This document shows positions 37,274 to 46,394 of a stretch of DNA of 64,000 bases, piece by piece (positions within the stretch are counted from its first letter, which is position 1; each line of letters starts with the position of its first letter). The stretch is from Micromonosporaceae bacterium KJ-029. Lineage in GTDB: Bacteria > Actinomycetota > Actinomycetes > Mycobacteriales > Micromonosporaceae. The stretch covers positions 122,063 to 186,062 of the forward strand of contig BIFP01000016.1 in NCBI GenBank assembly GCA_005402585.1, read 5' to 3'. The translations under genes were made by a program, and so were the position numbers. The notes beneath the pieces were generated by a model. That model worked only from the letters and a program-made list of their open reading frames with translations. It did not search any database and was not told where the DNA came from.

Positions 37274-37287
37274 GGAAAGCGCTTGCC
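37274..37287. promoter_or_regulatory. LacI-family / cre-like operator upstream of pectate lyase
   Basis: ggaaagcgcttgcc is a near palindrome with the central AGCGCT typical of LacI-family sugar regulators. It lies about 300 bases upstream of the pectate lyase start, within the 433-base interval 37150-37582 where I found no gene. Repression relieved by pectin products is a plausible use. Confidence 0.45.
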
Positions 37288-37582
37288 ATCGATACGGGTG
37301 GTGTACGGGAGCCAGTCCGACCAAGTTCATCCGACGGCAGGGCGCCGCCTGCGACCGCCGCCGCATCGCTGCCACTGGGCACGGCAGCCAAGGATGACGG
37401 GGCGTACCCCTGCCGACCGCACGGGATGACGCATCCTGGCGTGCGCCACGGCGTCGTACCACCCCCAGCCGCCGCGGCCACCCGCGTCGCGGACGCATCC
37501 GGGCCGGCGCCGGCAGCCGGTCCCCGACGCGCCGACGCGCCATCCGCTCTGTTCCACGTACCCGAGGATGAGGAGAAGGATC

Positions 37583-39010
37583 GTGCTTGCAATCGTCAAG
37601 CGTCGCCTGACCCGACGGCTGGCGGCACTGGCCGCGGCAGCGGTCGCGCTGTCCGCCGCGCTCGTCGCGGTGACGGTCGCCCCGGCCTCGGCGGCGACCG
37701 TCGACACCAGCGCCTACTACGTGTTCGTGAACCGGAACAGCGGCAAGGCGATGGACCTGTGGAACTGGTCCATCGCCGACGGCGGCGAGATCCGGCAGTT
37801 CAGCCGCCTCGATGGCAACAACCAGCAGTTCCAGTTCGTCGACGTGGGCAACGGCTACTACCAGCTACGAAACCGGCACTCCGGCAAGGTCGTCACCGTC
37901 CCGAACTCGAACGACGGCGTGCAGGTCACCCAGGTCACGGCGAGCAGTGACACCAAGCAGCACTGGACCCTCAAGGATTCCGCCGACGGCGACGTACGGT
38001 TCATCAACCGGCACAGCAAGAAGGCCCTCGAGGTGTGGCAGTGGTCCACCGCCGACGGCGGGATCGTCTCGCAGTACGCGGACCTGGACGGCACCAACCA
38101 ACGGTGGCAGTTGATCAGACTGGGCGGCACCACGCCCCCGACCAACCCCCCGCAGACCGGGCTGGTGGGCTGGGCCACCCAGAACGGTGGCACCAGCGGC
38201 GGCGGCAACGCCGGCACCACCACCGTGACCACCGCGTCGGCGCTGACCAGCGCGCTCGGCTCCAGCAGCGCGGCGGTGATCCGGGTCTCCGGCACCATCA
38301 ACTGCTCCGGAATGCTGCGGGTCCGGTCGAACAAGACCATTCTCGGCAACGCGGGCGCCACGATCGTCGGCTGCGGCTTCACCATCAACGGTGACCGCAA
38401 CGTGATCATCCGGAACCTGACCTTCCGAAACTGGGACGACGACGCGATCAACGTCGAGCAGTCGGCGACCAACATCTGGATCGACCACAACACCTTCAGC
38501 AACGGCTACGACGGTGCCGTGGACATCAAGCGGGGTTCCGACTTCGTCACCGTGTCATGGAACCGGGTGTTCAGCCACGACAAGACGATGCTGCTCGGGC
38601 ACAGCGACGACAACGCCAGCCAGGATGTCGGGCGGCTGCGGGTGACGTACCACCACAACTGGTTCGACGGCAGCAACCAGCGCAACCCGCGGGTCCGCTT
38701 CGGCAACCCGGTGCACGTGTACAACAACTACTACGGCAACGTGCGCGGCTACGGCGTGGCCTCCACCATGAACGCCGGCGTCCTGGTCGAGGGCAACTAC
38801 TTCGAGAACACCCCCGATCCGTACCACCTGGGTGAGGCCAGCTCCGGTCCGGGCTCACTTGTGGCCCGCAACAACCACTTCGTCAACTCGGGCGGTGGGC
38901 AGACCGGCGGCAGCGTGGCCGGCATCCCGTACCCGTACACCCTGGACACCGCGAGCAACGTCAAGTCGATCGTGACGGGCGGCGCGGGCGCCGGTCGGAT
39001 CTCGGTCTGA
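37583..39010 (+). CDS. Secreted pectate lyase (PL1) with N-terminal ricin-type carbohydrate-binding domain
   Basis: 475 residues from a GTG at 37583 (aggag seven bases upstream); the ATG at 37568 adds five residues but lacks a ribosome site. A signal peptide ends near ASA-ATV. A ricin B-type beta-trefoil (CBM13-like, VFVNRNSGKAMDLWNWS and similar repeats with QxW triplets) covers residues 40-185. The parallel beta-helix pectate lyase follows (NVIIRNLTFRNWDDDAINVE, IWIDHNTFSN, DGAVDIKRGSDFVTVSWN, LRVTYHHNWFDGSNQRNPRVRFG), with catalytic Arg in RNPRVRFG. It would cleave plant pectate outside the cell. Confidence 0.92.
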   Translation: MLAIVKRRLTRRLAALAAAAVALSAALVAVTVAPASAATVDTSAYYVFVNRNSGKAMDLWNWSIADGGEIRQFSRLDGNNQQFQFVDVGNGYYQLRNRHSGKVVTVPNSNDGVQVTQVTASSDTKQHWTLKDSADGDVRFINRHSKKALEVWQWSTADGGIVSQYADLDGTNQRWQLIRLGGTTPPTNPPQTGLVGWATQNGGTSGGGNAGTTTVTTASALTSALGSSSAAVIRVSGTINCSGMLRVRSNKTILGNAGATIVGCGFTINGDRNVIIRNLTFRNWDDDAINVEQSATNIWIDHNTFSNGYDGAVDIKRGSDFVTVSWNRVFSHDKTMLLGHSDDNASQDVGRLRVTYHHNWFDGSNQRNPRVRFGNPVHVYNNYYGNVRGYGVASTMNAGVLVEGNYFENTPDPYHLGEASSGPGSLVARNNHFVNSGGGQTGGSVAGIPYPYTLDTASNVKSIVTGGAGAGRISV

Positions 39011-39020
39011 CCACGCCGAG

Positions 39021-39052
39021 CGGTCGGGGCCCGGTGCGCCGGGCCCCGACCG
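39021..39052. terminator. Bidirectional terminator between pectate lyase and miaB
   Basis: cggtcggggcccgg (39021-39034) and ccgggccccgaccg (39039-39052) pair perfectly with a four-base loop, four bases before the miaB stop on the minus strand. Confidence 0.8.
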
Positions 39053-39056
39053 GCTC

Positions 39057-40583
39057 TCAGGATGAGACGGCGCAGCCGGTGGTCGGCGCGGGCGCCGCGG
39101 CCGGCGCGCCGACCGTGGGCAGCCCCAACAGCACCCCGGGGGTACGCGGCGACCGCCCCGCCTCGGCCGCGTCACCGGCCCGGGTACGCCGGTGCGACAG
39201 CGGCGCGCCGTCGGCGTTGAGATGGTGCGGGGCGGCGTAGGTGACCGTGGTGTGCACGATGTCGCCCGGGCGGATCCGCCCGGCGAGCGAGCCCCCGTCG
39301 GGCGCGCCGGCCGCACCCGTCGCGAAGTGGACCAGGCGACCGTCGCGGGCCCGCCCGGACATCCGGCCGGTGCGCTCGTCCTTGCGGCCCTCGCCGACGG
39401 CGACCAGCACCTCGACGGTCTCGCCGACCAGCTTCTTGTTCTCCGCCCAGGTGATCTCCTCGACGCAGGCGATCAGCCGCTCGTACCGCTCCTGCACGAC
39501 CTGCTTGGGGAGCTGGCCGTCCATCGTCGCGGCCGGCGTGCCGGGGCGCTTGGAGTACTGGAAGGTGAAGGCGGAGGAGAACCGGGCCTCCCGGACCACG
39601 TCCAGGGTGCGCTGGAAGTCCGCCTCGGTCTCGCCGGGGAAACCGACGATGATGTCCGTGGTGATCGCCGCGTCGGGCATCGCCGCCCGGACCTTCTCGA
39701 TGATGCCCAGGTACTTCTCCGACCGGTACGACCGGCGCATCGCGCGCAGCACCTCGTCGGAGCCGGACTGCAACGGCATGTGCAGGGAGTGACAGACGTT
39801 CGGCGTCTCGGCCATCGCCGCGATCACATCGTCGGTGAAGTCCTTCGGGTGCGGGCTGGTGAACCGCACCCGTTCCAGCCCGTCGATCTCGCCGCAGGCG
39901 CGCAGCAGCTTGCCGAAGGCGTACCGGTCACCGAACTCGACGCCGTAGGAGTTGACGTTCTGCCCGAGCAGGGTCACCTCCAGCACGCCCTCGTCGACCA
40001 GCGCCCGCACCTCGCTCAGGATGTCGCCGGGCCGGCGGTCCTTCTCCTTGCCGCGCAGCGAGGGCACGATGCAGAAGGTGCAGGTGTTGTTGCAGCCGAC
40101 CGAGATCGACACCCAGCCGGCGTACGTCGACTCGCGGCGGGTCGGCAGGGTGGAGGGGAACACGTCGAGGGATTCGAGGATCTCCACCTCGGCGTCGGCG
40201 TTGTGCCGGGCGCGCTCCAACAGCACCGGCAGCGAACCGATGTTGTGTGTGCCGAAGACCACGTCGACCCAGGGCGCCTTGCGGACGATGTCGCCGCGGT
40301 CCTTCTGGGCCAGGCAGCCACCGACCGCGATCTGCATCTCCGGGTGCCGATCCTTCACCGGGCGCAGGTGACCGAGGTTGCCGTACAGGCGGTTGTCCGC
40401 GTTCTCCCGGACCGCGCAGGTGTTGAACACCACCACGTCCGGGGTGTCGTCGGCCTCGCCCGCACGGATGTAGCCCGCCTGCTCCAGCAGGCCGGAAATG
40501 CGCTCGGAGTCGTGCACGTTCATCTGGCAGCCGTAGGTTCGCACCTGGTAGGTGCGCGGGCCGCCCGCCGCTGCGGTAGTCAT
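39057..40583 (-). CDS. miaB: tRNA-2-methylthio-N6-dimethylallyladenosine synthase
   Basis: 508 residues from the ATG at 40583. The N-terminal MTTase domain ([43 protein letters not shown]) supplies three cysteines for one 4Fe-4S cluster. The radical SAM domain has [11 protein letters not shown], and a C-terminal TRAM domain follows ([36 protein letters not shown]). It methylthiolates i6A37 in tRNA, after MiaA. The last 60 residues are a low-complexity extension. Confidence 0.95.
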   Translation of the reverse strand: MTTAAAGGPRTYQVRTYGCQMNVHDSERISGLLEQAGYIRAGEADDTPDVVVFNTCAVRENADNRLYGNLGHLRPVKDRHPEMQIAVGGCLAQKDRGDIVRKAPWVDVVFGTHNIGSLPVLLERARHNADAEVEILESLDVFPSTLPTRRESTYAGWVSISVGCNNTCTFCIVPSLRGKEKDRRPGDILSEVRALVDEGVLEVTLLGQNVNSYGVEFGDRYAFGKLLRACGEIDGLERVRFTSPHPKDFTDDVIAAMAETPNVCHSLHMPLQSGSDEVLRAMRRSYRSEKYLGIIEKVRAAMPDAAITTDIIVGFPGETEADFQRTLDVVREARFSSAFTFQYSKRPGTPAATMDGQLPKQVVQERYERLIACVEEITWAENKKLVGETVEVLVAVGEGRKDERTGRMSGRARDGRLVHFATGAAGAPDGGSLAGRIRPGDIVHTTVTYAAPHHLNADGAPLSHRRTRAGDAAEAGRSPRTPGVLLGLPTVGAPAAAPAPTTGCAVSS

Positions 40584-40635
40584 GACGTGCACAGCGTATC
40601 CGGGCCCGAGGGGCCGGAGGGAATGAGGATGAGCC

Positions 40636-40863
40636 GTGTGCCGGAGCATCAAGACCCTGCGTGAGCCGTACACCCCGGAGGTCACCGACGCGGACGTCCA
40701 AGCTGCGGCGTTGCAGTACGTCCGGAAGATCTCCGGATTCCGGGCGCCGGCGGCGCACAACGCCGCCGCGTTCGACGCCGCGGTGGCCGCGGTCGCGGCG
40801 GCCACCAGCACCCTGCTGGACGAGCTGGTGGTACGCGGCGCCCGCCCCACCACGCCAAGCTGA
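40636..40863 (+). CDS. DUF2277 family protein
   Basis: 75 residues, GTG start. [64 protein letters not shown] is characteristic of DUF2277: a helical domain with an N-terminal CRSIKxLR and a conserved [10 protein letters not shown] helix. The family is common in actinobacteria with no assigned function; a DNA-binding role has been suggested from its fold. It diverges from miaB. Confidence 0.88.
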   Translation: MCRSIKTLREPYTPEVTDADVQAAALQYVRKISGFRAPAAHNAAAFDAAVAAVAAATSTLLDELVVRGARPTTPS

Positions 40864-40867
40864 TGGA

Positions 40868-40923
40868 TGTAAGGAAGGGCCCCCTGTTAACGCCTGCGGT
40901 AGAGGAAGGGCCCCTTCTTAACA
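40868..40923 (-). repeat. Dimeric GGGGCCC intergenic repeat, copy B1 (reverse)
   Basis: On the minus strand this reads gttaagaaggggcccc then, 32 bases on, gttaacagggggccc. It is the same element as 12851-12905 and faces copy B2. Confidence 0.8.
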
Positions 40924-40950
40924 CCTCGCCGCCGACGCACCGCCACGGCT

Positions 40951-41005
40951 GTTAAGAAGGGGCCCTTGCTATGCACGAGGCGTTAAGAGGGGGCCCTTCC
41001 TTGCA
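40951..41005 (+). repeat. Dimeric GGGGCCC intergenic repeat, copy B2
   Basis: Units gttaagaaggggccc (40951) and gttaagagggggccc (40982) are 31 bases apart. Together with B1 it forms an inverted pair in the convergent DUF2277/hypothetical junction. Confidence 0.8.
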
Positions 41006-41007
41006 CC

Positions 41008-41487
41008 TCAGGCGGCGGCGAGGGCGGGATTCACCGAGTCGGGCGCCCAGCGGGAACGGTGACAGCGCGACCAGCCCCGGCAGCGCGAGTCGGCCTCGGT
41101 GCAGAGACGGCGGTCGCTGAGCACCTCGCCGTCGTCGGTCTCCCGCACGGTGAAGTGCACCGGGCGGATGCTGCCGTCGGGGGCGACCAGCAGGTGCCGG
41201 GTGTCGTCGAGCGTGTCGTCACGCAGCAGGCAGTTGCGGTCGAGCAGCCGGGCCAGCGCCGCGATGCTCGGCAGCTCAGGCAACCCGTCGGGCACGCCGT
41301 AGCAGTCGACGATCGTGGCGAACTCCCCCGGCGCCTGCCAGACGTCGCAGACCACCGCGTACTTCGGCAGCCGGGTCGGGTCGGCCACCGCCAGGGGCAT
41401 CACCACCCGGCCGAGCGCGTCGGCCAGCGCCGGGTAGACCTCTACCGGTCGTACCTGGTCGATTCTCCAGTTCCACAGCTCGGTCAC
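41008..41487 (-). CDS. Hypothetical protein with Cys-rich C-terminus
   Basis: 159 residues from a GTG at 41487 with gaggagg upstream. I do not recognise the family. The N-terminal half is mixed alpha/beta (ELWNWRIDQVRPVEVYPALADALGR, YAVVCDVWQAPGEFATIVDCYG). The C-terminal part has LSDRRLCTEADSRCRGWSRCHRSRW, three cysteines with His that could hold a metal. A short hairpin (ttgcccc/ggggcaa, 41555-41574) lies 70 bases upstream in the leader. It lies upstream of the B repeats and converges on DUF2277. Confidence 0.6.
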   Translation of the reverse strand: MTELWNWRIDQVRPVEVYPALADALGRVVMPLAVADPTRLPKYAVVCDVWQAPGEFATIVDCYGVPDGLPELPSIAALARLLDRNCLLRDDTLDDTRHLLVAPDGSIRPVHFTVRETDDGEVLSDRRLCTEADSRCRGWSRCHRSRWAPDSVNPALAAA

Positions 41488-41746
41488 GCCGCCTCCTCGC
41501 TGTGCTCGTCCCACCGGCCTCCGGATCGGGCCTTAAGACGATGGTGGGGTGCATTTGCCCCTAGCCGGGGGCAAGTTACCGGTCTGTGACCATTCTGGGC
41601 AAAATTTCCCCGAGCATCATCGCTTCGAGTAGCGGGAAGATGACAGTTTATCGGGTATGGTGCTGGTTCTCGCGGAGCGGCTCGCCGCACACGGGCAGCC
41701 GCTCAGCGCGGTGCGTCCCGAAGCCTCGGCCGCACCGCGGCCCGGT

Positions 41747-42736
41747 TCACCGCAGCACTACCCGGTGCTCGCCTCGCGGCAACAGCTCACCGATCACCGG
41801 CGCGCCGGGCAACTCCCCGGCCACCAGCAGGCCCCCCGAGGTCTGCGCGTCGGCCAGCAGCAGCCGATCCGACTCGCCCGCCCCGCCGAAATCGGTCCAC
41901 GGGGTCACCCACTCCAGGTTGCGGCGAGAACCACCGCTGACGTACCCGTCGCGGACCGCCTCCCGGGCGCCGGCCAGGTACGGCACCCGGGCGATGTCGA
42001 TCGCCACGGTGAGCTGGCTGGCGCGGGCCAGCTTCGAGGCGTGGCCGAGCAGGCCGAACCCGGTCACGTCGGTGCCGCAGCAGACCCCGGCCGCCACCGC
42101 CGCCCGGGCCGCGTCCCGGTTCAGCGTGGTCATCGCCGCGACCGCCTCGGGGAAACTCTCGCCCGTGTTCTTGTGCCGGGTGTTGAGCACGCCGACCCCG
42201 AGCGGCTTGGTCAGCGACAGCGGCAACCCGGCCCGCCCGGCGTCGAGGGTGATCAGCTCCTGCGGCCGGACCAGCCCGGTGACCGCCAGGCCGTACTTCG
42301 GGCCGTCGTCGTCGACGCTGTGCCCGCCAGCCAGCTGGCAGTCGGCGGCGAGGGCCACGTCCCGACCGCCCCGCAGCACCTCGCGGGCCAGTTCCAGCGG
42401 CAGCAGCTCGCGCGGCCAGCAGAGCAGGTTGAGCGCGACCAGTGGGTCGCCGCCCATCGCGTACACATCGGACAGCGCGTTGGTCGCGGCAATCCGTCCC
42501 CAGTCGTACGCGTCGTCAACCACCGGGGTGAAGAAGTCCGCGGTGGTCACCACGCCGGTCCGCTCGTCGAGCCGGACCACTGCGGCGTCGTCGCCGTGTT
42601 CGAGCCCGACCAGCAGGTCGGCGGTGCCGGGGGCGGGGCCCAGACCGGCCACCATGGCCTCCAGCTCACCGGGTGGAATCTTGCAGGCGCACCCGCCGCC
42701 GCGGGCGTACCGAGTCAGCCGCACGGGCTCGTCCAT
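41747..42736 (-). CDS. selD: Selenide, water dikinase (selenophosphate synthetase)
   Basis: 329 residues from the ATG at 42736. The glycine-rich loop RYARGGGCACKIPP holds the active Cys/Lys pair (Cys, not Sec). VGLEHGDDAAVVRL, TTADFFTPVVDDAYDWGRIAATNALSDVYAMGG with its metal-binding Asp residues, and the C-terminal AGVCCGTDVTGFGLLGH and QTSGGLLVAG are all present. It makes selenophosphate from ATP and selenide for selenocysteine or 2-selenouridine. selA, selB and a tRNA-Sec were not seen in the window, so its use here is open. Confidence 0.92.
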   Translation of the reverse strand: MDEPVRLTRYARGGGCACKIPPGELEAMVAGLGPAPGTADLLVGLEHGDDAAVVRLDERTGVVTTADFFTPVVDDAYDWGRIAATNALSDVYAMGGDPLVALNLLCWPRELLPLELAREVLRGGRDVALAADCQLAGGHSVDDDGPKYGLAVTGLVRPQELITLDAGRAGLPLSLTKPLGVGVLNTRHKNTGESFPEAVAAMTTLNRDAARAAVAAGVCCGTDVTGFGLLGHASKLARASQLTVAIDIARVPYLAGAREAVRDGYVSGGSRRNLEWVTPWTDFGGAGESDRLLLADAQTSGGLLVAGELPGAPVIGELLPRGEHRVVLR

Positions 42737-42840
42737 CCCTACATGATCTCTGTCACCCCGCTCGTGCGCCACCCGTAGAGGGCATTTCCGGACGCGCGGG
42801 GCTGATCCGCGGCGGTGTTACCGCTCCGTGACCATCTGAG

Positions 42841-42871
42841 TTGTGTTCTGCCACGTCACCCCGCTTACAGT
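42841..42871 (+). promoter_or_regulatory. Candidate promoter of the glutamate ABC operon
   Basis: TTGTGT (42841-42846) and TTACAG (42865-42870) are spaced 18 bases and lie about 50 bases upstream of the gluA start. The match to consensus is moderate. Confidence 0.4.
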
Positions 42872-42920
42872 GGCCGCTATCCGAGGGTCGACCGACCCTT
42901 GGGTGGCGACGAGGGGGACG

Positions 42921-43676
42921 GTGGACGACGTGGCGACGGGCGAACCGCTCATCGTGCTGGACTCGGTCAACAAGTGGTTCGGGCCATTGCACGTGCTGGA
43001 CGACGTCTCACTGTCGGTGGGTCGTGGCGAGGTGGTCGTGGTGATCGGCCCGTCCGGCTCCGGCAAGTCGACCCTGTGCCGCACGATCAACCGGCTGGAA
43101 CCGATCAACTCCGGCACCATCACCTTCGACGGGCAGACGCTGCCGGCCGAGGGCAAAGCGCTGGCCAAGCTGCGCAGCGAGGTCGGCATGGTGTTCCAGT
43201 CGTTCAACCTCTTCGCGCACAAGACGATCCTCGAGAACGTCACGCTCGGACCAATCAAGGTGCGCAGGGAGAAGCCGGCGGCGGCCCGCGAGCGGGGTCT
43301 GGCCCTGCTCGACCGGGTCGGCATCGCCAACCAGGCCGACAAGTTCCCGGCCCAGCTCTCCGGCGGCCAGCAGCAGCGCGTCGCGATCGCCCGCGCGCTG
43401 GCCATGCAGCCCAAGGCGATGCTCTTCGATGAGCCGACCAGCGCGCTGGACCCGGAGATGGTCGGCGAGGTGCTGGACGTGATGACCTCGCTGGCCCGCG
43501 ACGGCATGACCATGGTCGTGGTCACCCACGAGATGGGCTTCGCGCGGCACGCCGCGAACCGGGTCATCTTCATGGCCGACGGCAAGCTCGTCGAGGACGC
43601 GGCCCCGGCGGAGTTCTTCGCCAACCCGCGCAGCGAGCGCGCCAAGGACTTCCTCTCCAAGATTCTCACGCACTAG
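42921..43676 (+). CDS. gluA: Glutamate-type amino-acid ABC transporter ATP-binding protein
   Basis: 251 residues from the GTG at 42921 with gaggggg upstream; GTG at 42930 is also possible. Walker A is GPSGSGKST, the Q-loop is in [19 protein letters not shown], the signature is [19 protein letters not shown], Walker B is [15 protein letters not shown], with the switch His in [10 protein letters not shown]. This is the polar-amino-acid (GlnQ/GluA) subgroup. The next three genes encode binding protein and two permeases, the gluABCD layout of corynebacteria. Confidence 0.9.
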   Translation: MDDVATGEPLIVLDSVNKWFGPLHVLDDVSLSVGRGEVVVVIGPSGSGKSTLCRTINRLEPINSGTITFDGQTLPAEGKALAKLRSEVGMVFQSFNLFAHKTILENVTLGPIKVRREKPAAARERGLALLDRVGIANQADKFPAQLSGGQQQRVAIARALAMQPKAMLFDEPTSALDPEMVGEVLDVMTSLARDGMTMVVVTHEMGFARHAANRVIFMADGKLVEDAAPAEFFANPRSERAKDFLSKILTH

Positions 43677-43734
43677 GCGTCCGTAGCGGAGCGGCCGTGA
43701 CCCGGCAGGCTCCAGTCGAAGAAGGAGAACAACT

Positions 43735-44598
43735 ATGCGAATGAAGCGTATGGCGGCGATCGTCGCCGCTGCCGGCCTCGCGGTCACGATGGCCGCCTGT
43801 GGCGGGGACAGCGACGAGGGCGGTTCCGGCACGGGCGCCACCGGCATCGTAGGCAAGGCCGAGAGCCAGAAGAAGCTGGTCATCGGCGTCAAGGCCGACC
43901 AGCCGGGCCTGGGTCTGCAGACCGGCAGCAAGTACGAGGGCTTCGACGTCGAGATCGCGAAGATCATCGCGAGGGGTCTCGGGGTCGAGGAGGGCAACAT
44001 CGAGTGGAAGACCACCGTGTCGGCCAACCGTGAGCCCTTCATCGAGCAGGGCACCGTCGACCTGGTGGTGGCCACCTACACCATCAACGACGAGCGCAAG
44101 CAGAAGATCAACTTCGCTGGCCCGTACTTCATCGCCGGCCAGGACCTGCTGGTCAAGGCGGACTCGACGCTCACCGCGGACCAGCTGGCGGGCAAGACGG
44201 TCTGCTCGGTCAGCGGCTCGACCCCGGCCAAGCGGATCCAGGAGAACTACCCGGACGCCAAGCTGCAGCAGTTCGACGCGTACTCGAAGTGCCTGCCGCT
44301 GCTGGAGGGTGGCCAGGTCGACGCGGTGACCACCGACGACATCATCCTCGCCGGCTACGCCGCGCAGAGCCAGTACGCCGGCAAGTTCAAGGTCGTCGGC
44401 AACACCTTCTCGGAGGAGCCGTACGGCATCGGCCTGAAGAAGGACGACAAGGCCGGCTGCGAGAAGGTCAACGAGATCCTCAAGGCCGCCGCCGCGGACG
44501 GCAGCTACAAGGCCGCCTGGGACGCCTCCCTGGGCGCGAGCGGCACCCCCGCGCCCGAGCTGGACACCACCAAGCTGACCCACTGCGGCGCTGTCTGA
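43735..44598 (+). CDS. gluB: Glutamate-binding lipoprotein
   Basis: 287 residues. Lipobox LAVTMAACGG gives Cys22. The SBP_bac_3 domain spans about 45-280: KLVIGVKADQPGLGLQTGSKYEGFDVEIAKIIARGLG, NREPFIEQGTVDLVVATYTINDERKQKINFAGPYFIAGQDLLVK. The YTINDERK segment and the binding Arg are as in GluB and GlnH proteins. It collects glutamate, or another acidic or polar amino acid, at the membrane surface. A good ribosome site (aaggag) precedes the ATG. Confidence 0.9.
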   Translation: MRMKRMAAIVAAAGLAVTMAACGGDSDEGGSGTGATGIVGKAESQKKLVIGVKADQPGLGLQTGSKYEGFDVEIAKIIARGLGVEEGNIEWKTTVSANREPFIEQGTVDLVVATYTINDERKQKINFAGPYFIAGQDLLVKADSTLTADQLAGKTVCSVSGSTPAKRIQENYPDAKLQQFDAYSKCLPLLEGGQVDAVTTDDIILAGYAAQSQYAGKFKVVGNTFSEEPYGIGLKKDDKAGCEKVNEILKAAAADGSYKAAWDASLGASGTPAPELDTTKLTHCGAV

Positions 44599-44604
44599 CC
44601 GGTT

Positions 44605-44639
44605 CCGGAGCCGGCATCCCAACGGGGTGCCGGCTCCGG
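44605..44639 (+). terminator. Intercistronic hairpin between gluB and gluC
   Basis: ccggagccggcatccc (44605-44620) and ggggtgccggctccgg (44624-44639) form a 16-bp stem with one wobble pair. Inside the operon it probably acts as an attenuator or RNA-stability stop that makes the binding protein more abundant than the permeases. Confidence 0.65.
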
Positions 44640-44679
44640 CCTGTCACCGGCCGCCACGACGTGCCCCGGGAGCCGAAGC

Positions 44680-45354
44680 ATGCACGTATTCACTGATCCG
44701 AAAAACTTCGACGCCTATGTGTCGGGTTTTCTCTGGATCCTCAAGCTGACCGGCGCGTCCGCGGTCTGCGCGCTGGTGCTCGGCGTGCTGCTGGCCGCGA
44801 TGCGGGTCTCCCCCGTACCCGTGCTGCGCGGCTTCGGCGCAGCCTGGGTCAACATCTTCCGCAACACCCCGCTCACCCTGGTCATCTTCTTCTGCTACTT
44901 CGGCCTGTTCGTCACCCTCGGGCTGGCACTGTCGGATGACCTCTTCCGCAACATCTACTGGCTCGGGGTGGTCGGCCTGTCGGCCTACACCGCCGCGTTC
45001 GTCTGCGAGGCGGTGCGCTCGGGCATCAACACGGTGCCGACCGGGCAGGCCGAGGCGGCCCGGGCGATCGGGCTGTCCTTCGCGCAGACCCTGCGGATCG
45101 TGGTGCTGCCGCAGGCCGCGCGCTCGGTGATCGCGCCGTTCGGCAGCATCCTGATCGCGCTCTGCAAGAACGCCACCATCGTCGGCACCATCGGGTTGAT
45201 GGAGTCCTCCACCGTCATGAAGGACCTGATCAACTTCAACGGTGACGCGGTCATCCCGATCTTCCTAGTCTTCGCCGGCACGTTCGCGGCGGTCCTCATT
45301 CCCACCGGCTACTTCTTCGGCTGGCTGGCCAACCGTCTGGCGGTGAAGCGCTGA
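44680..45354 (+). CDS. gluC: Glutamate ABC transporter permease
   Basis: 224 residues, five or more membrane helices. The His/Glu/Gln permease family motif FRNTPLTLVIFFCYF and the EAA loop (PTGQAEAARAIGLSFAQTLRIVVLPQAARSVIAP) are clear. It pairs with the next gene to form the channel. The stop overlaps the gluD ATG (TGATG). Confidence 0.9.
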   Translation: MHVFTDPKNFDAYVSGFLWILKLTGASAVCALVLGVLLAAMRVSPVPVLRGFGAAWVNIFRNTPLTLVIFFCYFGLFVTLGLALSDDLFRNIYWLGVVGLSAYTAAFVCEAVRSGINTVPTGQAEAARAIGLSFAQTLRIVVLPQAARSVIAPFGSILIALCKNATIVGTIGLMESSTVMKDLINFNGDAVIPIFLVFAGTFAAVLIPTGYFFGWLANRLAVKR

Positions 45355-46226
45355 TGAGCACCAGCAGCGTCCTCTATGACCACCCGGGGCCACGCGCCAA
45401 GGTTCGCAACGCCGTCCTGAGCGTGATCTTCGGCGTCGCCCTACTCGGGCTGCTCTACTGGATCTACACCAAGTTCGACCAGGCGAACCAGTTGGAAGCG
45501 TGGCTGTGGAAGCCGTTCGCCGAGCCGAAGACCTGGACGCAGTTCATCCTGCCGGGCCTCTGGGCCACCCTCAAGGCGGCCGGCGTCGGCATGCTGCTGT
45601 CGCTCGCCTTCGGCATCATCTTCGCGGTCGCGCGGCTCTCCGACCATTGGTGGATCAGCGTTCCGGCCGGCGCGATCGTGGAGTTCTTCCGGGCCGTACC
45701 GCTGCTGCTGATGATCTTCTTCGTCTTCTACGGCCTGCCGTACGTGATCGACCAGCCGGTGACCGCGTTCTGGGCCGTGGTGATCGGCCTGACCCTGTAC
45801 AACGGATCGGTGCTAGCCGAGGCGTTCCGGGCCGGTATCCGGTCCGTGCCCGGCGGGCAGTCCGAGGCGGCGTACGCGATCGGCATGCGCAAGACGCAGG
45901 TCATGGGGATCGTCCTGCTTCCGCAGGCGGCCCGGGCCATGTTGCCGATCATCGTCAGCCAACTGGTGGTGCTGCTCAAGGACACCGCGCTCGGCTACAT
46001 CGTGGCCTACCCCGAGCTGCTCGCGCGCGGCGTCAACGACCTCTCCGCCAACTACGGCAACATCATCGCCGCAGCGATCGTGGTGGCAATCATCTACATC
46101 ATCATCAACTCGCTGCTCACCGCGTTCGCCGGTTGGCTGGACCGGCGCTCCGCGCGCCGTGCCTTCCGGATTCCGAAGCAGACCGGGCCGGTCGTCGTCG
46201 CGGACTCCACCGCCGGGGGAGCGTGA
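45354..46226 (+). CDS. gluD: Glutamate ABC transporter permease
   Basis: 290 residues. The N-terminal extension of about 60 residues with one extra helix is typical of GluD. FFRAVPLLLMIFFVFYGLP and the EAA loop (PGGQSEAAYAIGMRKTQVMGIVLLPQAARAMLP) mark the permease. It is the last gene in the operon and is followed by a perfect 17-bp terminator. Confidence 0.9.
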   Translation: MSTSSVLYDHPGPRAKVRNAVLSVIFGVALLGLLYWIYTKFDQANQLEAWLWKPFAEPKTWTQFILPGLWATLKAAGVGMLLSLAFGIIFAVARLSDHWWISVPAGAIVEFFRAVPLLLMIFFVFYGLPYVIDQPVTAFWAVVIGLTLYNGSVLAEAFRAGIRSVPGGQSEAAYAIGMRKTQVMGIVLLPQAARAMLPIIVSQLVVLLKDTALGYIVAYPELLARGVNDLSANYGNIIAAAIVVAIIYIIINSLLTAFAGWLDRRSARRAFRIPKQTGPVVVADSTAGGA

Positions 46227-46252
46227 CGGAGCAGCAGGGCTGAGCTGAACAA

Positions 46253-46289
46253 CGCTGCGGCGCCGGCCAGGTTGGCCGGCGCCGCAGCG
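46253..46289 (+). terminator. Terminator of the gluABCD operon
   Basis: cgctgcggcgccggcca (46253-46269) and tggccggcgccgcagcg (46273-46289) pair perfectly over 17 bases with a three-base loop. Confidence 0.85.
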
Positions 46290-46337
46290 CGTTCTCGCTT
46301 GTTGCCCGCCGATACCGCGATCGCCCCGCCGCGAGCC

Positions 46338-46394
46338 GTTAAGAAGGGGCCCTTCCTATGCCTCAGGCGTTAAAAAGGGGCCCTTCCTTACACC
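46338..46394 (+). repeat. Dimeric GGGGCCC intergenic repeat, copy C
   Basis: Units gttaagaaggggccc (46338) and gttaaaaaggggccc (46369) are 31 bases apart and end exactly at the rny stop codon. The junction converges and already has the gluD terminator. Confidence 0.8.

Noticed and set aside
41488..41746. tRNA-Sec near selD
   Set aside because: No UCA anticodon loop with a long extra arm or acceptor stem was found in either strand.
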